From: CAZGNZ01 sp964527215
GTDB taxonomy: Bacteria > Fidelibacterota > Marinisomatia > SCGC-AAA003-L08 > JACNLC01
DNA length: 64,000 nucleotides
Assembly: GCA_964527215.1 (NCBI GenBank)
Contig: CAZGNZ010000013.1
Coordinates: 32,585-96,584, forward strand
Direction of reading: 5' to 3'
Part shown: piece after piece, positions 55,408-63,941 of the stretch
How positions within the stretch are numbered: the stretch's first letter is position 1
Layout of the letters: each line of letters opens with the position of its first letter
Program-made: the position numbers and the translations under genes
Notes under the pieces: generated by a model
The model's database searches: none
What the model was told of the DNA's origin: nothing
Seen by the model: the letters and a program-made list of their open reading frames with translations, nothing else

Positions 55408-57030
55408 CTATATTATTTTTAATCCCAGCTCTTTCAAAAACTCATTGTGCTTATCAGTATATGTTATAATAGATTCATTAATTGCTGTCAGTTTTGTGTT
55501 TACCTCATTCAGGTCAATTTGTATTTCGTCTTCTGCTGTACTCACATATCTCGAGATGTTCAGGTTATAACCGTTCTTTTCAATTTCCTCCATGGAAACC
55601 CTGCGAGCATATCGTTCAACGTCATCTGGACGATTTTTGTAAGTGTTCACTATAACGTTGATGTTGTCTTTGCTCAAGGAGTTCTGCCGTTTGCCCTTCA
55701 CGAAATGCTCACTTGCATTGATGAATAACACATCATCTTCCTTCTTACATTTCTTCAAAACTAGAATGCAAACTGGAATACCTGTGGAATAGAATAAGTT
55801 AGAAGGCAAGCCAATTACAGTGTCTATATGGTTGTCCTTTAAAAGCTTGGTTCTTATCTTTTCTTCTTGTCCGCCACGGAATAGCACACCATGTGGAAGA
55901 ATGATTGCCATTGTTCCTTCATTGCTTAGAAAATGAAAGCCGTGCAACAAGAGTGCGAAGTCAGCAGCTGATTTTGGTGCCAGTCCATAGCTTTTGAAAC
56001 GGAAATCTTCTCCCATGGCTTCATTGGGTTCCCATCGCAAGCTGAATGGTGGATTGGCAACTATGGCATCAAACTCTGTTTTCTTAGATGGGTTCATTTC
56101 ATTCAAAATGTCCCATTGATTTTTTAAGGTGTCACCATGGTAGATTTCAAATTCGGTGTCTTTCATGCCGTGCAAGAGCATGTTCATCCTTGCCAGGTTG
56201 TAGGTGGTGATGTTGTTTTCCTGACCGTAGATTTTGCCAATGGTGCCTTTGTCCTTGGTTTGCTCTTTTAGTTGAGTACGAACATTTAAAAGTAATGAAC
56301 CTGAACCACAAGCAAAGTCCAGTACCTTTTCTAGCTTTTGTTTTGGACCCGTAGATGGATCTTGGCTATCAAGCGTAACGATTTTGGAAAGGATGGTAGA
56401 AATCTGTTGTGGTGTATAAAACTCTCCTGCTTTTTTCCCCGAACCTGCTGCAAACTGACCAATTAAATATTCATACGCATCGCCCAGTGTATCGGTATCG
56501 GTAGAAAACTCTGCAATGCCTTCCGAAATCTTTTGAATAATGGTGCATAGCTTCTTGTTACGTTCCGCAGGTGTTTTACCCAACTTCTCCGAATTCAGGT
56601 TTATTTCAGAAAACAGACCTTGAAAGGAATTATCAAAGGATTCGTTTTCAATGTAGCGGAAACCTTCTTCCAAGGTGATGAGCAAATCAGGGCTTTGTGT
56701 TCTAGCCAGTTCAGTTATGTTGCTCCATAAATGCTCGGGTTTGATGACGTAATGCACTTTCCTGCGCATCTGTTTCTCAAATTCTGAAACATCTTCTGCA
56801 TTGGCTGCATACCAAATGGCCAAGGCAGTACGCCCTTCATCTTCTGCTAATTTTGGGTAGTCTGACCCCAACTCTTTCTTGGCAGACTCTTCGTAATTGC
56901 TTGATAAGTATCGTAAGAATAAAAACGAAAGCATATAATCACGGAACGAATCCGCATTCATGGCACCACGCAGCTGGTCTGCAATGGCCCAAAGGGTTTT
57001 CCCTAATCTATCTTGATCTTTTTTTGTCAT
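55408..57030 (-). CDS. hsdM: type I restriction-modification methyltransferase subunit
   Basis: 540 residues. HsdM methylates adenine at the sequence chosen by HsdS and forms the M2S core. An N-terminal helical HsdM_N domain (~5-130) precedes the N6-adenine methyltransferase domain with the AdoMet loop VLDFACGSGSLL (~236-247) and catalytic NPPF (326-329). GEFYTPQQI before motif I is typical. It is the last gene of the operon, eight bases after the PrrC-like gene, with only an A-rich AAAAGACAA before the ATG instead of a strong Shine-Dalgarno. Base composition is AT-rich compared with genes left of 55000. Confidence 0.96.
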   Translation of the reverse strand: MTKKDQDRLGKTLWAIADQLRGAMNADSFRDYMLSFLFLRYLSSNYEESAKKELGSDYPKLAEDEGRTALAIWYAANAEDVSEFEKQMRRKVHYVIKPEHLWSNITELARTQSPDLLITLEEGFRYIENESFDNSFQGLFSEINLNSEKLGKTPAERNKKLCTIIQKISEGIAEFSTDTDTLGDAYEYLIGQFAAGSGKKAGEFYTPQQISTILSKIVTLDSQDPSTGPKQKLEKVLDFACGSGSLLLNVRTQLKEQTKDKGTIGKIYGQENNITTYNLARMNMLLHGMKDTEFEIYHGDTLKNQWDILNEMNPSKKTEFDAIVANPPFSLRWEPNEAMGEDFRFKSYGLAPKSAADFALLLHGFHFLSNEGTMAIILPHGVLFRGGQEEKIRTKLLKDNHIDTVIGLPSNLFYSTGIPVCILVLKKCKKEDDVLFINASEHFVKGKRQNSLSKDNINVIVNTYKNRPDDVERYARRVSMEEIEKNGYNLNISRYVSTAEDEIQIDLNEVNTKLTAINESIITYTDKHNEFLKELGLKII

Positions 57031-57038
57031 TTGTCTTT

Positions 57039-58103
57039 TTAAAATTTGAAATTGTATTTGACTAATATATTTTGGAAAATCTCATTAAAGTCTTTTATTT
57101 CATTCTCATTCATCTCTTTGATTTGAGGTACAAACACCTTTTTATGAGAAAGAGAATTAAGCATATGGATTTTTTCTTCTGGTTTGTCTACGTTGATTTC
57201 CTGCAGAACGAATTTGATTTGACTCTTTCCTAAGAACGAAACAATGTTTTCCAAAAGCTGACGTAACAAAACAAAATGATATGTACACAATTGAGATTTT
57301 CGTGCTTCATCCAAAACCTGCAAGAGGTGTAAGTGATAAAGGAATACTTCATTGTTTATTGGCCGCAACTCTAGTTCATCGCCTTGCCTTTTTAGCATAA
57401 AAAAGGATGAATTTGGTTTGTAGCGACCACTTTTTTCTCCATAATTGAATCGGTCATACAATACCGAAAAAAGTCCAATGTGATGGGTTGTCAATATGAT
57501 TTTCCGGTCTGTATTGAAGTTGTCTTCAACTAACTGCACAATTGTGTCAGCAGTAAGAAAAATATTATTGTCGTCTAAGCTTGAGACAGGGTCATCAATA
57601 AAGAAATGTGCGTCTTGTTTATCAGCCCATCCTTCAATTTTAAATAGGGCAAGGAAATAGCACCAAATGAAGATGTGAGTTTCTCCACTTGATATTTTAA
57701 TCGAAACATCTTCATTTCCTACTTTAAAAAAGGAAACAGACTCAATGCCTATCACAGGATTTTCATGTGGATTGAATTTGAATTTGTAAGAAGGATTAAA
57801 AGCCGCCAATTCATCTTCAATAGTTTCTTCCTTTAAAAGGCTGTAGAATTCATTAAGACTACTTGTTTTAATGTTTAACTTAATGTTCGCATTGTCGTTT
57901 GGCTCGTCATTATCCCAATCAAAAAGGTCTTCACTGTAGGCATTGTAGTAAACGCCAGCATGTTTGTCATTGTTTTCTGCTTTGGTAATGTCTTTAAATG
58001 CAACAGAAAGCCGTGTCTTCCCAGTAGAATTGAATGCGTAAATGCATCTGATGTATTCATCTACATTCTTTAACTGTTCTGCTATTTCGTTAATACTTGC
58101 CAT
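57039..58103 (-). CDS. PrrC-like anticodon nuclease (ABC-type ATPase plus C-terminal RNase)
   Basis: 354 residues. The N-terminal part is an ABC-type ATPase: Walker A AFNSTGKT (23-30), signature SSGE (138-141), Walker B HFFIDDP with D170-D171, and H-loop HH (207-208). The C-terminal ~90 residues carry Arg281, Glu285 and His320 (RQLLE...LSHKK), matching in spacing the Arg320-Glu324-His356 triad described for E. coli PrrC. PrrC is held silent by its type I restriction enzyme and, when a phage disables restriction, cuts a tRNA anticodon loop. Here the gene lies between hsdS (3-base gap) and hsdM (8-base gap), the expected context. It is a little shorter than PrrC (396). An unrelated AAA ATPase is the alternative. 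Confidence 0.72.
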   Translation of the reverse strand: MASINEIAEQLKNVDEYIRCIYAFNSTGKTRLSVAFKDITKAENNDKHAGVYYNAYSEDLFDWDNDEPNDNANIKLNIKTSSLNEFYSLLKEETIEDELAAFNPSYKFKFNPHENPVIGIESVSFFKVGNEDVSIKISSGETHIFIWCYFLALFKIEGWADKQDAHFFIDDPVSSLDDNNIFLTADTIVQLVEDNFNTDRKIILTTHHIGLFSVLYDRFNYGEKSGRYKPNSSFFMLKRQGDELELRPINNEVFLYHLHLLQVLDEARKSQLCTYHFVLLRQLLENIVSFLGKSQIKFVLQEINVDKPEEKIHMLNSLSHKKVFVPQIKEMNENEIKDFNEIFQNILVKYNFKF

Positions 58104-58106
58104 CTC

Positions 58107-59357
58107 TTAACTTTCAAATTTTGGAAATAAGCCCTGCATCAAGCCCATTTTATGCTGCTGCAATTGCTGAATTTTCTCCTGCTGGGCAGTGATGAGCTTA
58201 TCCACGGCAGAAAGACAGGACGCGATTTTTTGTTGTTCTTCCTTCTTTGGAAAATAAAGCTCAATGGATTTTACTATCTGACCAGATAGATTTCCTTGTC
58301 CACCTTGAAGGTATCTTCTTACGATCCATTCTTTTTTCAAGAAAAAGTAATGGCTAACAAAATCATTACTAAAGTCTGAGCGCAGGCATAAAATAGCTTG
58401 ATTAATTGCTCCACCTATTTGCGATATTGCCACATCTCCGCTGTTGGCTCCATAAAGCGCGATTAGCAAATCACCCTTTTTAACAAGTTTAGCGGATGAG
58501 TTCTTCAATCCTTCGTCAGTTAGAAATAATTCGGTAGAGTCTTTTGCAATTTCAGCCGACCGAATAAATGGAATAGAACCACCATAATATTTCTTTTCAG
58601 TTGACTTAGGAGTACCACCACTGAAGGTATCAAAAATATCTCCCAACTTTTTCTCCACCCACTCCCCATCCCCTTCAAATTCGGGAAAACGAACCTTTGG
58701 CACGGTTTCGCCTACTTTGGGAAAAAGGTTTTGCAGCAAGCCTGTTTTATGGTTTTTGAGGGCGTCCAGCTTATCGTTGTGGGTTGCTATCAGCTCATCT
58801 AAAGAAGAAAGGCAGGACGCGATTTTTTGTTGTTCTAACTTTGATTCTGGCAAGCAGACATTTAGAATTCTTAGGTTCTGCATGCCTATTGATTTTCTAG
58901 TAGAACCCGTGGTTTTAGAATTTACCTGAGAAATAAAGTATTCAGAATTACAAAATTGCTTCAAATAAAGGGAATGAATTGAGGACGGTTGTATAATCGC
59001 CATTGTAGGTGAATAGGTGTAATCCTTATCAATATTTTCAGATAAATCAACCACCTTTCCAATTGAAGCGACTCTTCCGTAAGCAAAATCTCCAGTTTCA
59101 AGAGTATATCGTTCTTGATGCTCATCTAAGATTTCCTTACTAACGATTCTTACATTCTTCCAATCTAATTTACCATTCTCAGAAATATCTCCTATTCCTA
59201 TAAATGGGACTCCTTCATGCGCAGCAGTTGGAGCTCGATGGCTAGGGTGTGGATCGATTACGTCTGCACAACTCGACAATGAGTCTACATTCCACTCCCC
59301 ATCCTTCTTAAATTCAGGAAATCGTAGCTCAGGTATTAATTTCATCTCTTTACTCAT
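58107..59357 (-). CDS. hsdS: type I restriction-modification specificity subunit
   Basis: 416 residues with two target-recognition domains (~10-185 and ~230-375), each followed by a conserved helix. The helices are internal repeats: LDELIATHNDKLDALKNHK..LLQNLFPK and VDKLITAQQEKIQQLQQHK..LMQGLFPK, which set the spacer length between the two half-sites. Each TRD begins after a 'RFPEF' motif (LRFPEF, VRFPEF). Its ATG overlaps the hsdR stop by eight bases (ATGAGTAA), so it is coupled to hsdR. The recognised DNA sequence cannot be predicted from this. Confidence 0.95.
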   Translation of the reverse strand: MSKEMKLIPELRFPEFKKDGEWNVDSLSSCADVIDPHPSHRAPTAAHEGVPFIGIGDISENGKLDWKNVRIVSKEILDEHQERYTLETGDFAYGRVASIGKVVDLSENIDKDYTYSPTMAIIQPSSIHSLYLKQFCNSEYFISQVNSKTTGSTRKSIGMQNLRILNVCLPESKLEQQKIASCLSSLDELIATHNDKLDALKNHKTGLLQNLFPKVGETVPKVRFPEFEGDGEWVEKKLGDIFDTFSGGTPKSTEKKYYGGSIPFIRSAEIAKDSTELFLTDEGLKNSSAKLVKKGDLLIALYGANSGDVAISQIGGAINQAILCLRSDFSNDFVSHYFFLKKEWIVRRYLQGGQGNLSGQIVKSIELYFPKKEEQQKIASCLSAVDKLITAQQEKIQQLQQHKMGLMQGLFPKFES

Positions 59358-62352
59358 ATGCGGCTAATCCTGAAATTTCACGCCCTTGGGCCAGTTTTTT
59401 TAATTGCGGTACCAAGTCTTCCATCAAAGCCAGTTCTATGGTTCTGCGTTCTTTCCAACTCAATTCCAATGGCTCCAATAAATCCGTCAGTTTTTCACCG
59501 TCAAAAATCATTCGGCTCATAATTTTCTCTACAAAGGTTTTAAGGTCTTCAGTTTGTAAGCCGTGTGTGTTGGCAATGGCTGCAAGTTCTTTATCGTACT
59601 TCTCTACTTTGTAGGTTTCAAAGTTCTTTTTCAGTTCTTCGCCTTTTTGCCCTTTGGTCCAATCTATCTGTTCAATAAAATCGGTCAGGTCTTCTTCTTC
59701 GTCCATCAGGTTGGCGTTGGATTTCAGCAAGCTGATCACCTGCGCCTTGGTCATTTTCTGTTTGCTCGGTTTCTTTTGGGTGCTTTCAGCAATCAGGCCC
59801 ATGATGTAGTCGTAATCAATCACTGCAGAAGCAAAAAGTACAAATTCAAAATCCAGTTGCTGAATATCAACTGGTGCGTCGTCGCCTTCCTTTCGCTGAA
59901 TTTCTCGCAGTTGCTTGGCGGTTTCTAAATACGAGCTGCGAAACTCCAGTAAAGACTCTTTTGGCAAGATTTTTTCAATTTGGTCTAATTGCGTTTTATC
60001 CAAATCCGTAAATTGGTCGAGTTGTGTTTTGAGTCGCTGTACTTCTTTGAAGTTTTTCACAAAGGCAATTCGGGCGGCATTTCCTTTCAGGTTGTATACT
60101 TCCTGTGGTTCGTTTATCAAATTATGTTCTTGCAAAAACGCACCTAGTTTTTCTACCGCTTCCTGGTATTTGTCAATCACCACAGGTGCTGGGTCTACCA
60201 TCCATATTTCTTTGGCTTTGCCGCCGTCTTCACCAGAGAAAAGTGTAATGGCTTGGTTTACGGCTTCTTGCTGCGAACGGAAATCCAAAATATTGCCATA
60301 AGGTTTGGTATCGTTCAGCACACGATTGGTTCGTGAGAACGCCTGAATCAACCTATGATAGTTTAGGTTTTTGTCAACGTACAAAGTGTTTAGGTACTTA
60401 CTGTCAAAACCAGTAAGCAGCATGTCAACCACAATGGTTATATCAATCTTGTTTTTGTGCGGATAGTCCTTGTTGCTGTACTTCTGATTTTTAATGCGGC
60501 TTTGTACATCTTGATAGTACAAGTCAAAATTGTTGATATCGTGATTTGTGCCGTATTGCGAATTATAATCTGCTATAATTTCTATTAAACCTTTTTTCTT
60601 CTCTTCAGGATTTTCCTTGTTGTCTTCTTTTTCCTGTGTTAAATCTTCTTGCAGTTGTTTGATATCTGCTGATTTTTTTTGACTGTTTGTGTCACCATTG
60701 TTCGCAATCAATTGTGCAGGTGGCGAAAAGACACAGGCAATGTTCAGCGGTACAAAACCGAGATTTTCGGCTTGTTTCTGGTTTTGATTTTTCTTGAATA
60801 AGCGGTAATACTCAATGGCGTTATTTATTGAGGAGGTTGCCAACACCGCATTGAACTTGCGTTGATTTGTGGCTTTATCATGTTTCTCAATGATTGCTTC
60901 CACAACGGCTTGCTGGGCAATTGCTACTCCAGGCTTGGCAATTACCGTTCCCTCCCCTTTGAAATAATCGATATGAAACTTGAGTACATTGCGGTCGTCT
61001 ATCGCATGGGTAATGGTATAGGCGTGCAACTGCTTTTCAAAAATGCTTTCCGTGGTTTTGTAAGTCTCGTATTGGTCTTCACGGATTTTTTTGGTAGAGT
61101 TTTCGTCAAAGATGGGTGTACCCGTAAAGCCGAAAAGCTGGGCGTTTGGGAAAAACTCCTTGATGGCTTTGTGGTTTTCACCAAACTGAGAACGATGGCA
61201 CTCGTCAAAAATTAACACCATGCGTTTATCACTCAATGGCTTTAACCGCTCTTTATAGTTCCGCTTAATCGATCCATCTAAAGCTAAACCCAATTTTTGT
61301 ATGGTGGTAACAATCACTTTGTCGGCATAGTCGGTAGAAAGTAAGCGTCTGACCAGGGTTTCGGTATTGGTGTTTTCTTCTACACTGCCTTCCTGGAATT
61401 TATTAAACTCTTCACGTGTTTGACGGTCCAGGTCTTTACGGTCCACAACAAAAAGGCACTTTTCAATATCACGATTGTCTTTGAGCAGGGTAGAAGCTTT
61501 GAATGAAGTCAGCGTTTTACCACTTCCTGTGGTGTGCCATATGTAGCCATTTCCACGATTTTGTTTTACACAATCCTCAATGGCCTTGACTGCGTAGATT
61601 TGATACGGACGCATCACTAAAAGTTTTTGCTCAGTTTCAACCAGCACCATGTATTTACTGATCATTTCACTCAGCGTGCACTTCTTTAGAAAGCGTTCCG
61701 CAAAATCTTCCAGATGTTTGATCTTGTTGTTCTTCTCGTCAGCCAAATGATAGATGGGTAAGAACTGCTCATCTGCATTGAACTGGAAATGCTGCTTTTT
61801 GTTGTTTGCGAAATAGATTGTATTGCTACGATTGCTCACAATAAACAACTGCATGAAGCACATAAGTGAATTGCTGTAACCATTACCTGGTTCGTTTTTG
61901 TAGTCCACAATTTGCTGCATGGCTTTTCGTGGAGAGACGTCTAAACGCTTCAACTCTACCTGAACAACAGGCAGACCGTTAATAAGTAGAATGATGTCGT
62001 ACCGTTGATTGCTGTTTTCGGTATTCATTCGCAACTGACTGATGACTTCAAAATCGTTTTTGCACCAATCTTTATTGTTGACTAAAGTGTAATGCAATGG
62101 TGTTCCGTCTTCGCGCTGGAAATACTGTAGCTCTCTCAGTTTCTTGGAAGCATTGAATACATCAGGTTCAATAATCTCTTCTCGTAAGCGCAAGAATTCA
62201 CTATCGGATAAACGCACACGATTGAGCGTTTCAAACTTGGCTTTGAAATTCTGTTCAAGCGTTTTCCTATCGATAATATCAGGCTGATGTGTGTATTTTA
62301 GCGCTATCAGCTGATTGATGAGATTTTTTTCTATTTGATGTTCTTTTACCAT
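59350..62352 (-). CDS. hsdR: type I restriction enzyme, motor/nuclease subunit
   Basis: 1000 residues. The N-terminal PD-(D/E)xK nuclease has Asp119 and Glu133-x-Lys135 (RYDIILLINGLPVVQVELK). The SF2 translocase follows, with Walker A HTTGSGKT (273-280), DEAD-box variant LIFDECHRSQFGE (~385), GFTGTPIF and the late motif QAFSRTNRV. A C-terminal helical region (~850-990) binds the methylase core. It cuts DNA lacking the host methyl mark after ATP-driven translocation. It is the first gene of the operon; no GGAG-type site precedes the ATG (only AAGAAAATTA). The length is normal and all motifs look intact, so the system should be active. Confidence 0.95.
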   Translation of the reverse strand: MVKEHQIEKNLINQLIALKYTHQPDIIDRKTLEQNFKAKFETLNRVRLSDSEFLRLREEIIEPDVFNASKKLRELQYFQREDGTPLHYTLVNNKDWCKNDFEVISQLRMNTENSNQRYDIILLINGLPVVQVELKRLDVSPRKAMQQIVDYKNEPGNGYSNSLMCFMQLFIVSNRSNTIYFANNKKQHFQFNADEQFLPIYHLADEKNNKIKHLEDFAERFLKKCTLSEMISKYMVLVETEQKLLVMRPYQIYAVKAIEDCVKQNRGNGYIWHTTGSGKTLTSFKASTLLKDNRDIEKCLFVVDRKDLDRQTREEFNKFQEGSVEENTNTETLVRRLLSTDYADKVIVTTIQKLGLALDGSIKRNYKERLKPLSDKRMVLIFDECHRSQFGENHKAIKEFFPNAQLFGFTGTPIFDENSTKKIREDQYETYKTTESIFEKQLHAYTITHAIDDRNVLKFHIDYFKGEGTVIAKPGVAIAQQAVVEAIIEKHDKATNQRKFNAVLATSSINNAIEYYRLFKKNQNQKQAENLGFVPLNIACVFSPPAQLIANNGDTNSQKKSADIKQLQEDLTQEKEDNKENPEEKKKGLIEIIADYNSQYGTNHDINNFDLYYQDVQSRIKNQKYSNKDYPHKNKIDITIVVDMLLTGFDSKYLNTLYVDKNLNYHRLIQAFSRTNRVLNDTKPYGNILDFRSQQEAVNQAITLFSGEDGGKAKEIWMVDPAPVVIDKYQEAVEKLGAFLQEHNLINEPQEVYNLKGNAARIAFVKNFKEVQRLKTQLDQFTDLDKTQLDQIEKILPKESLLEFRSSYLETAKQLREIQRKEGDDAPVDIQQLDFEFVLFASAVIDYDYIMGLIAESTQKKPSKQKMTKAQVISLLKSNANLMDEEEDLTDFIEQIDWTKGQKGEELKKNFETYKVEKYDKELAAIANTHGLQTEDLKTFVEKIMSRMIFDGEKLTDLLEPLELSWKERRTIELALMEDLVPQLKKLAQGREISGLAAYE

Positions 62353-62468
62353 TAATTTTCTTTTACCAAACCTCTAGCTTTAGCATCTCGAATATTTGCA
62401 ATTATCGTCTAGAATATTAATCGTGGTTGTTGCAATATTACTCCAATTTCACCCAGACAGATATGCTC

Positions 62469-62546
62469 CTAATTTAAGATAGATCTTAGTTTCTCATTGG
62501 GTGTATTTCCTTCAATGCCTGAATGAGGCCGGTGGTAATTTAAATT
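62469..62546 (-). pseudogene. IS3/IS481-type transposase C-terminal relic
   Basis: Minus-strand reading gives NYHRPHSGIEGNTPNEKL followed by RSILN and a stop. The YHRPHSGI..NTP.EKL pattern is the end of a DDE integrase-core transposase (commonly N.RPHs.L.g.TP.e.l). A stop codon directly precedes it in frame, so only about 25 residues survive. Confidence 0.65.
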
Positions 62547-62639
62547 CTATTTCCTCACCGGGTACTGGAACTTTATTGTGTGAAGCAAATGCATCTCAAT
62601 TGGAGCAAATGCACTTAGTACATCTAGAATATTTGCCTA

Positions 62640-62765
62640 TCTGAGGGCTTGCTGCATTCCGTGGCTTGTTGTGTGAGTATTGTCCTTAGCCTCCACAACA
62701 GCAACTGGCATACCCGCTTTCCACTGATGAACGTAGTCTGCAAACTTTTTTTTCTTTTTATCCAT
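62640..62765 (-). pseudogene. fragment of a second, different hsdR (nuclease motif)
   Basis: An ATG at 62765 opens MDKKKKKFADYVHQWKAG, followed by MPVAVVEAKDNTHTTSHGMQ and QALR. ADYV...PVAVVEAKDN....GMQQAL is the ExK and GxxQA region of another HsdR branch (nuclease Glu and Lys in VEAKD), distinct from the intact hsdR at 59350-62352. The homology breaks after about 42 residues at the left end. It is a remnant of an earlier restriction system at the same place. Confidence 0.65.
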
Positions 62766-62789
62766 CACTTTTGTTCTTTTTCGAGTCAA

Positions 62790-63941
62790 TTATAAACCTA
62801 GATCTTTCAATGTTATATTCTCCTCAGTTTTCCAACTCGTCCTCCCATTAATGGATGAACCTGCAATTATTGCAGCCGCTTGAGAAGGGCTTGAGAAAAG
62901 AGTATTTTCTGTAAATACATATGTATCATTCTTTTTGACCAAAACTCCTTTATCAATAAGCTCTTTTTTTAACTTTTTTTCTGAAGCACTTAAGCTCGAT
63001 TGATCATTAATTGTAGCTCCAGATTCTTTCAAAACAGTAAGCTTCTTGTCCGTGTATTTGCCCTTTGCAAGAATATTCCCATGACGCATGATGACGTATT
63101 GTTCGCTGGGGTCAATCTCGATCGATTTCTCTATTTTTTTTATGTTGAACTCCTTAGTAAATAATGCCAGCATTTTGGTTGCTCTGTCTTTGATTGACTC
63201 AACACTGAAAATGCTATAGTTCAATAAATGTTGGTTTAGAGTAATTCTCGATTTATTAGCAAGAATGACCTTCTTTTCTTCAAACTCTTTATTACTTAGG
63301 TTTTGATTATTTAATGTTAATGATAGGTTACCAAGCGTGTGGAGAAATTTTTCATGTTCGTCAGATGAAATATGATTCCATTTATCTTTGAATGTCTGTG
63401 GCATTATGTGCTCAATCTGGCATTCCTTAAGATCTGATTCGAATGACAATAACTCATTTTTTCCAATGTTCTCAAGAAGAATTAAAAATCTCTTGAGAGG
63501 TTTTCCTTTTCTACTATATAAATCAAGACTATGAACAGCCCTTTGTAATACTGAAAGACTAGGTTGTTGGTATCCTTCATTCGTGTTAGTTACAAGAGAC
63601 TCAAATGATTTTGCATATTCTTCGTAATACTCTGGATTTTGAGATTTCAACTTACTGGGGATTGAGGGAATGAATCTTGTTATCTCTTTTGCTGGATACC
63701 CACCCAAAAACCTAGCGGCATCATATGTGATAACTTGCTTTAGGGCATTGTTGAGGCGATTAGGCTCTTCAATAACAAGAGTGCCATTACATATTGTAGA
63801 ACATTTATCTACAATATCCATAAGCAGATTGGCATATGTACCAAATGAAGCCCTAAGATACTCTAGGTAGCTGTTATTGACTCCATCAATTGAGTGCTTT
63901 CTTATTGTTTGATAAATGATTCCCCATTTTACTATGTCCAA
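62790..63941 (-). CDS. GmrSD-type restriction protein, C-terminal half (DUF1524 HNH and DUF4357)
   Basis: 383 residues from a weak TTG at 63941; the frame stays open back to a stop at 63984-63986. Residues ~120-250 form a DUF1524 HNH-like nuclease with IEHIMPQTF (His178), the HTLGNLSLT....LSNKEFEEK block and downstream Asn/Lys; residues ~325-383 are a DUF4357 domain (SPSQAAAIIAGSSINGRTSW). The DUF262 N-terminal half that binds NTP and DNA in full-length GmrSD/BrxU-type enzymes (usually about 600-700 residues) is missing from this frame. Another frame, open to the right window edge, joins it at an A7 tract (63956-63962). Full enzymes cut modified phage DNA. Confidence 0.72.
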   Translation of the reverse strand: MDIVKWGIIYQTIRKHSIDGVNNSYLEYLRASFGTYANLLMDIVDKCSTICNGTLVIEEPNRLNNALKQVITYDAARFLGGYPAKEITRFIPSIPSKLKSQNPEYYEEYAKSFESLVTNTNEGYQQPSLSVLQRAVHSLDLYSRKGKPLKRFLILLENIGKNELLSFESDLKECQIEHIMPQTFKDKWNHISSDEHEKFLHTLGNLSLTLNNQNLSNKEFEEKKVILANKSRITLNQHLLNYSIFSVESIKDRATKMLALFTKEFNIKKIEKSIEIDPSEQYVIMRHGNILAKGKYTDKKLTVLKESGATINDQSSLSASEKKLKKELIDKGVLVKKNDTYVFTENTLFSSPSQAAAIIAGSSINGRTSWKTEENITLKDLGL

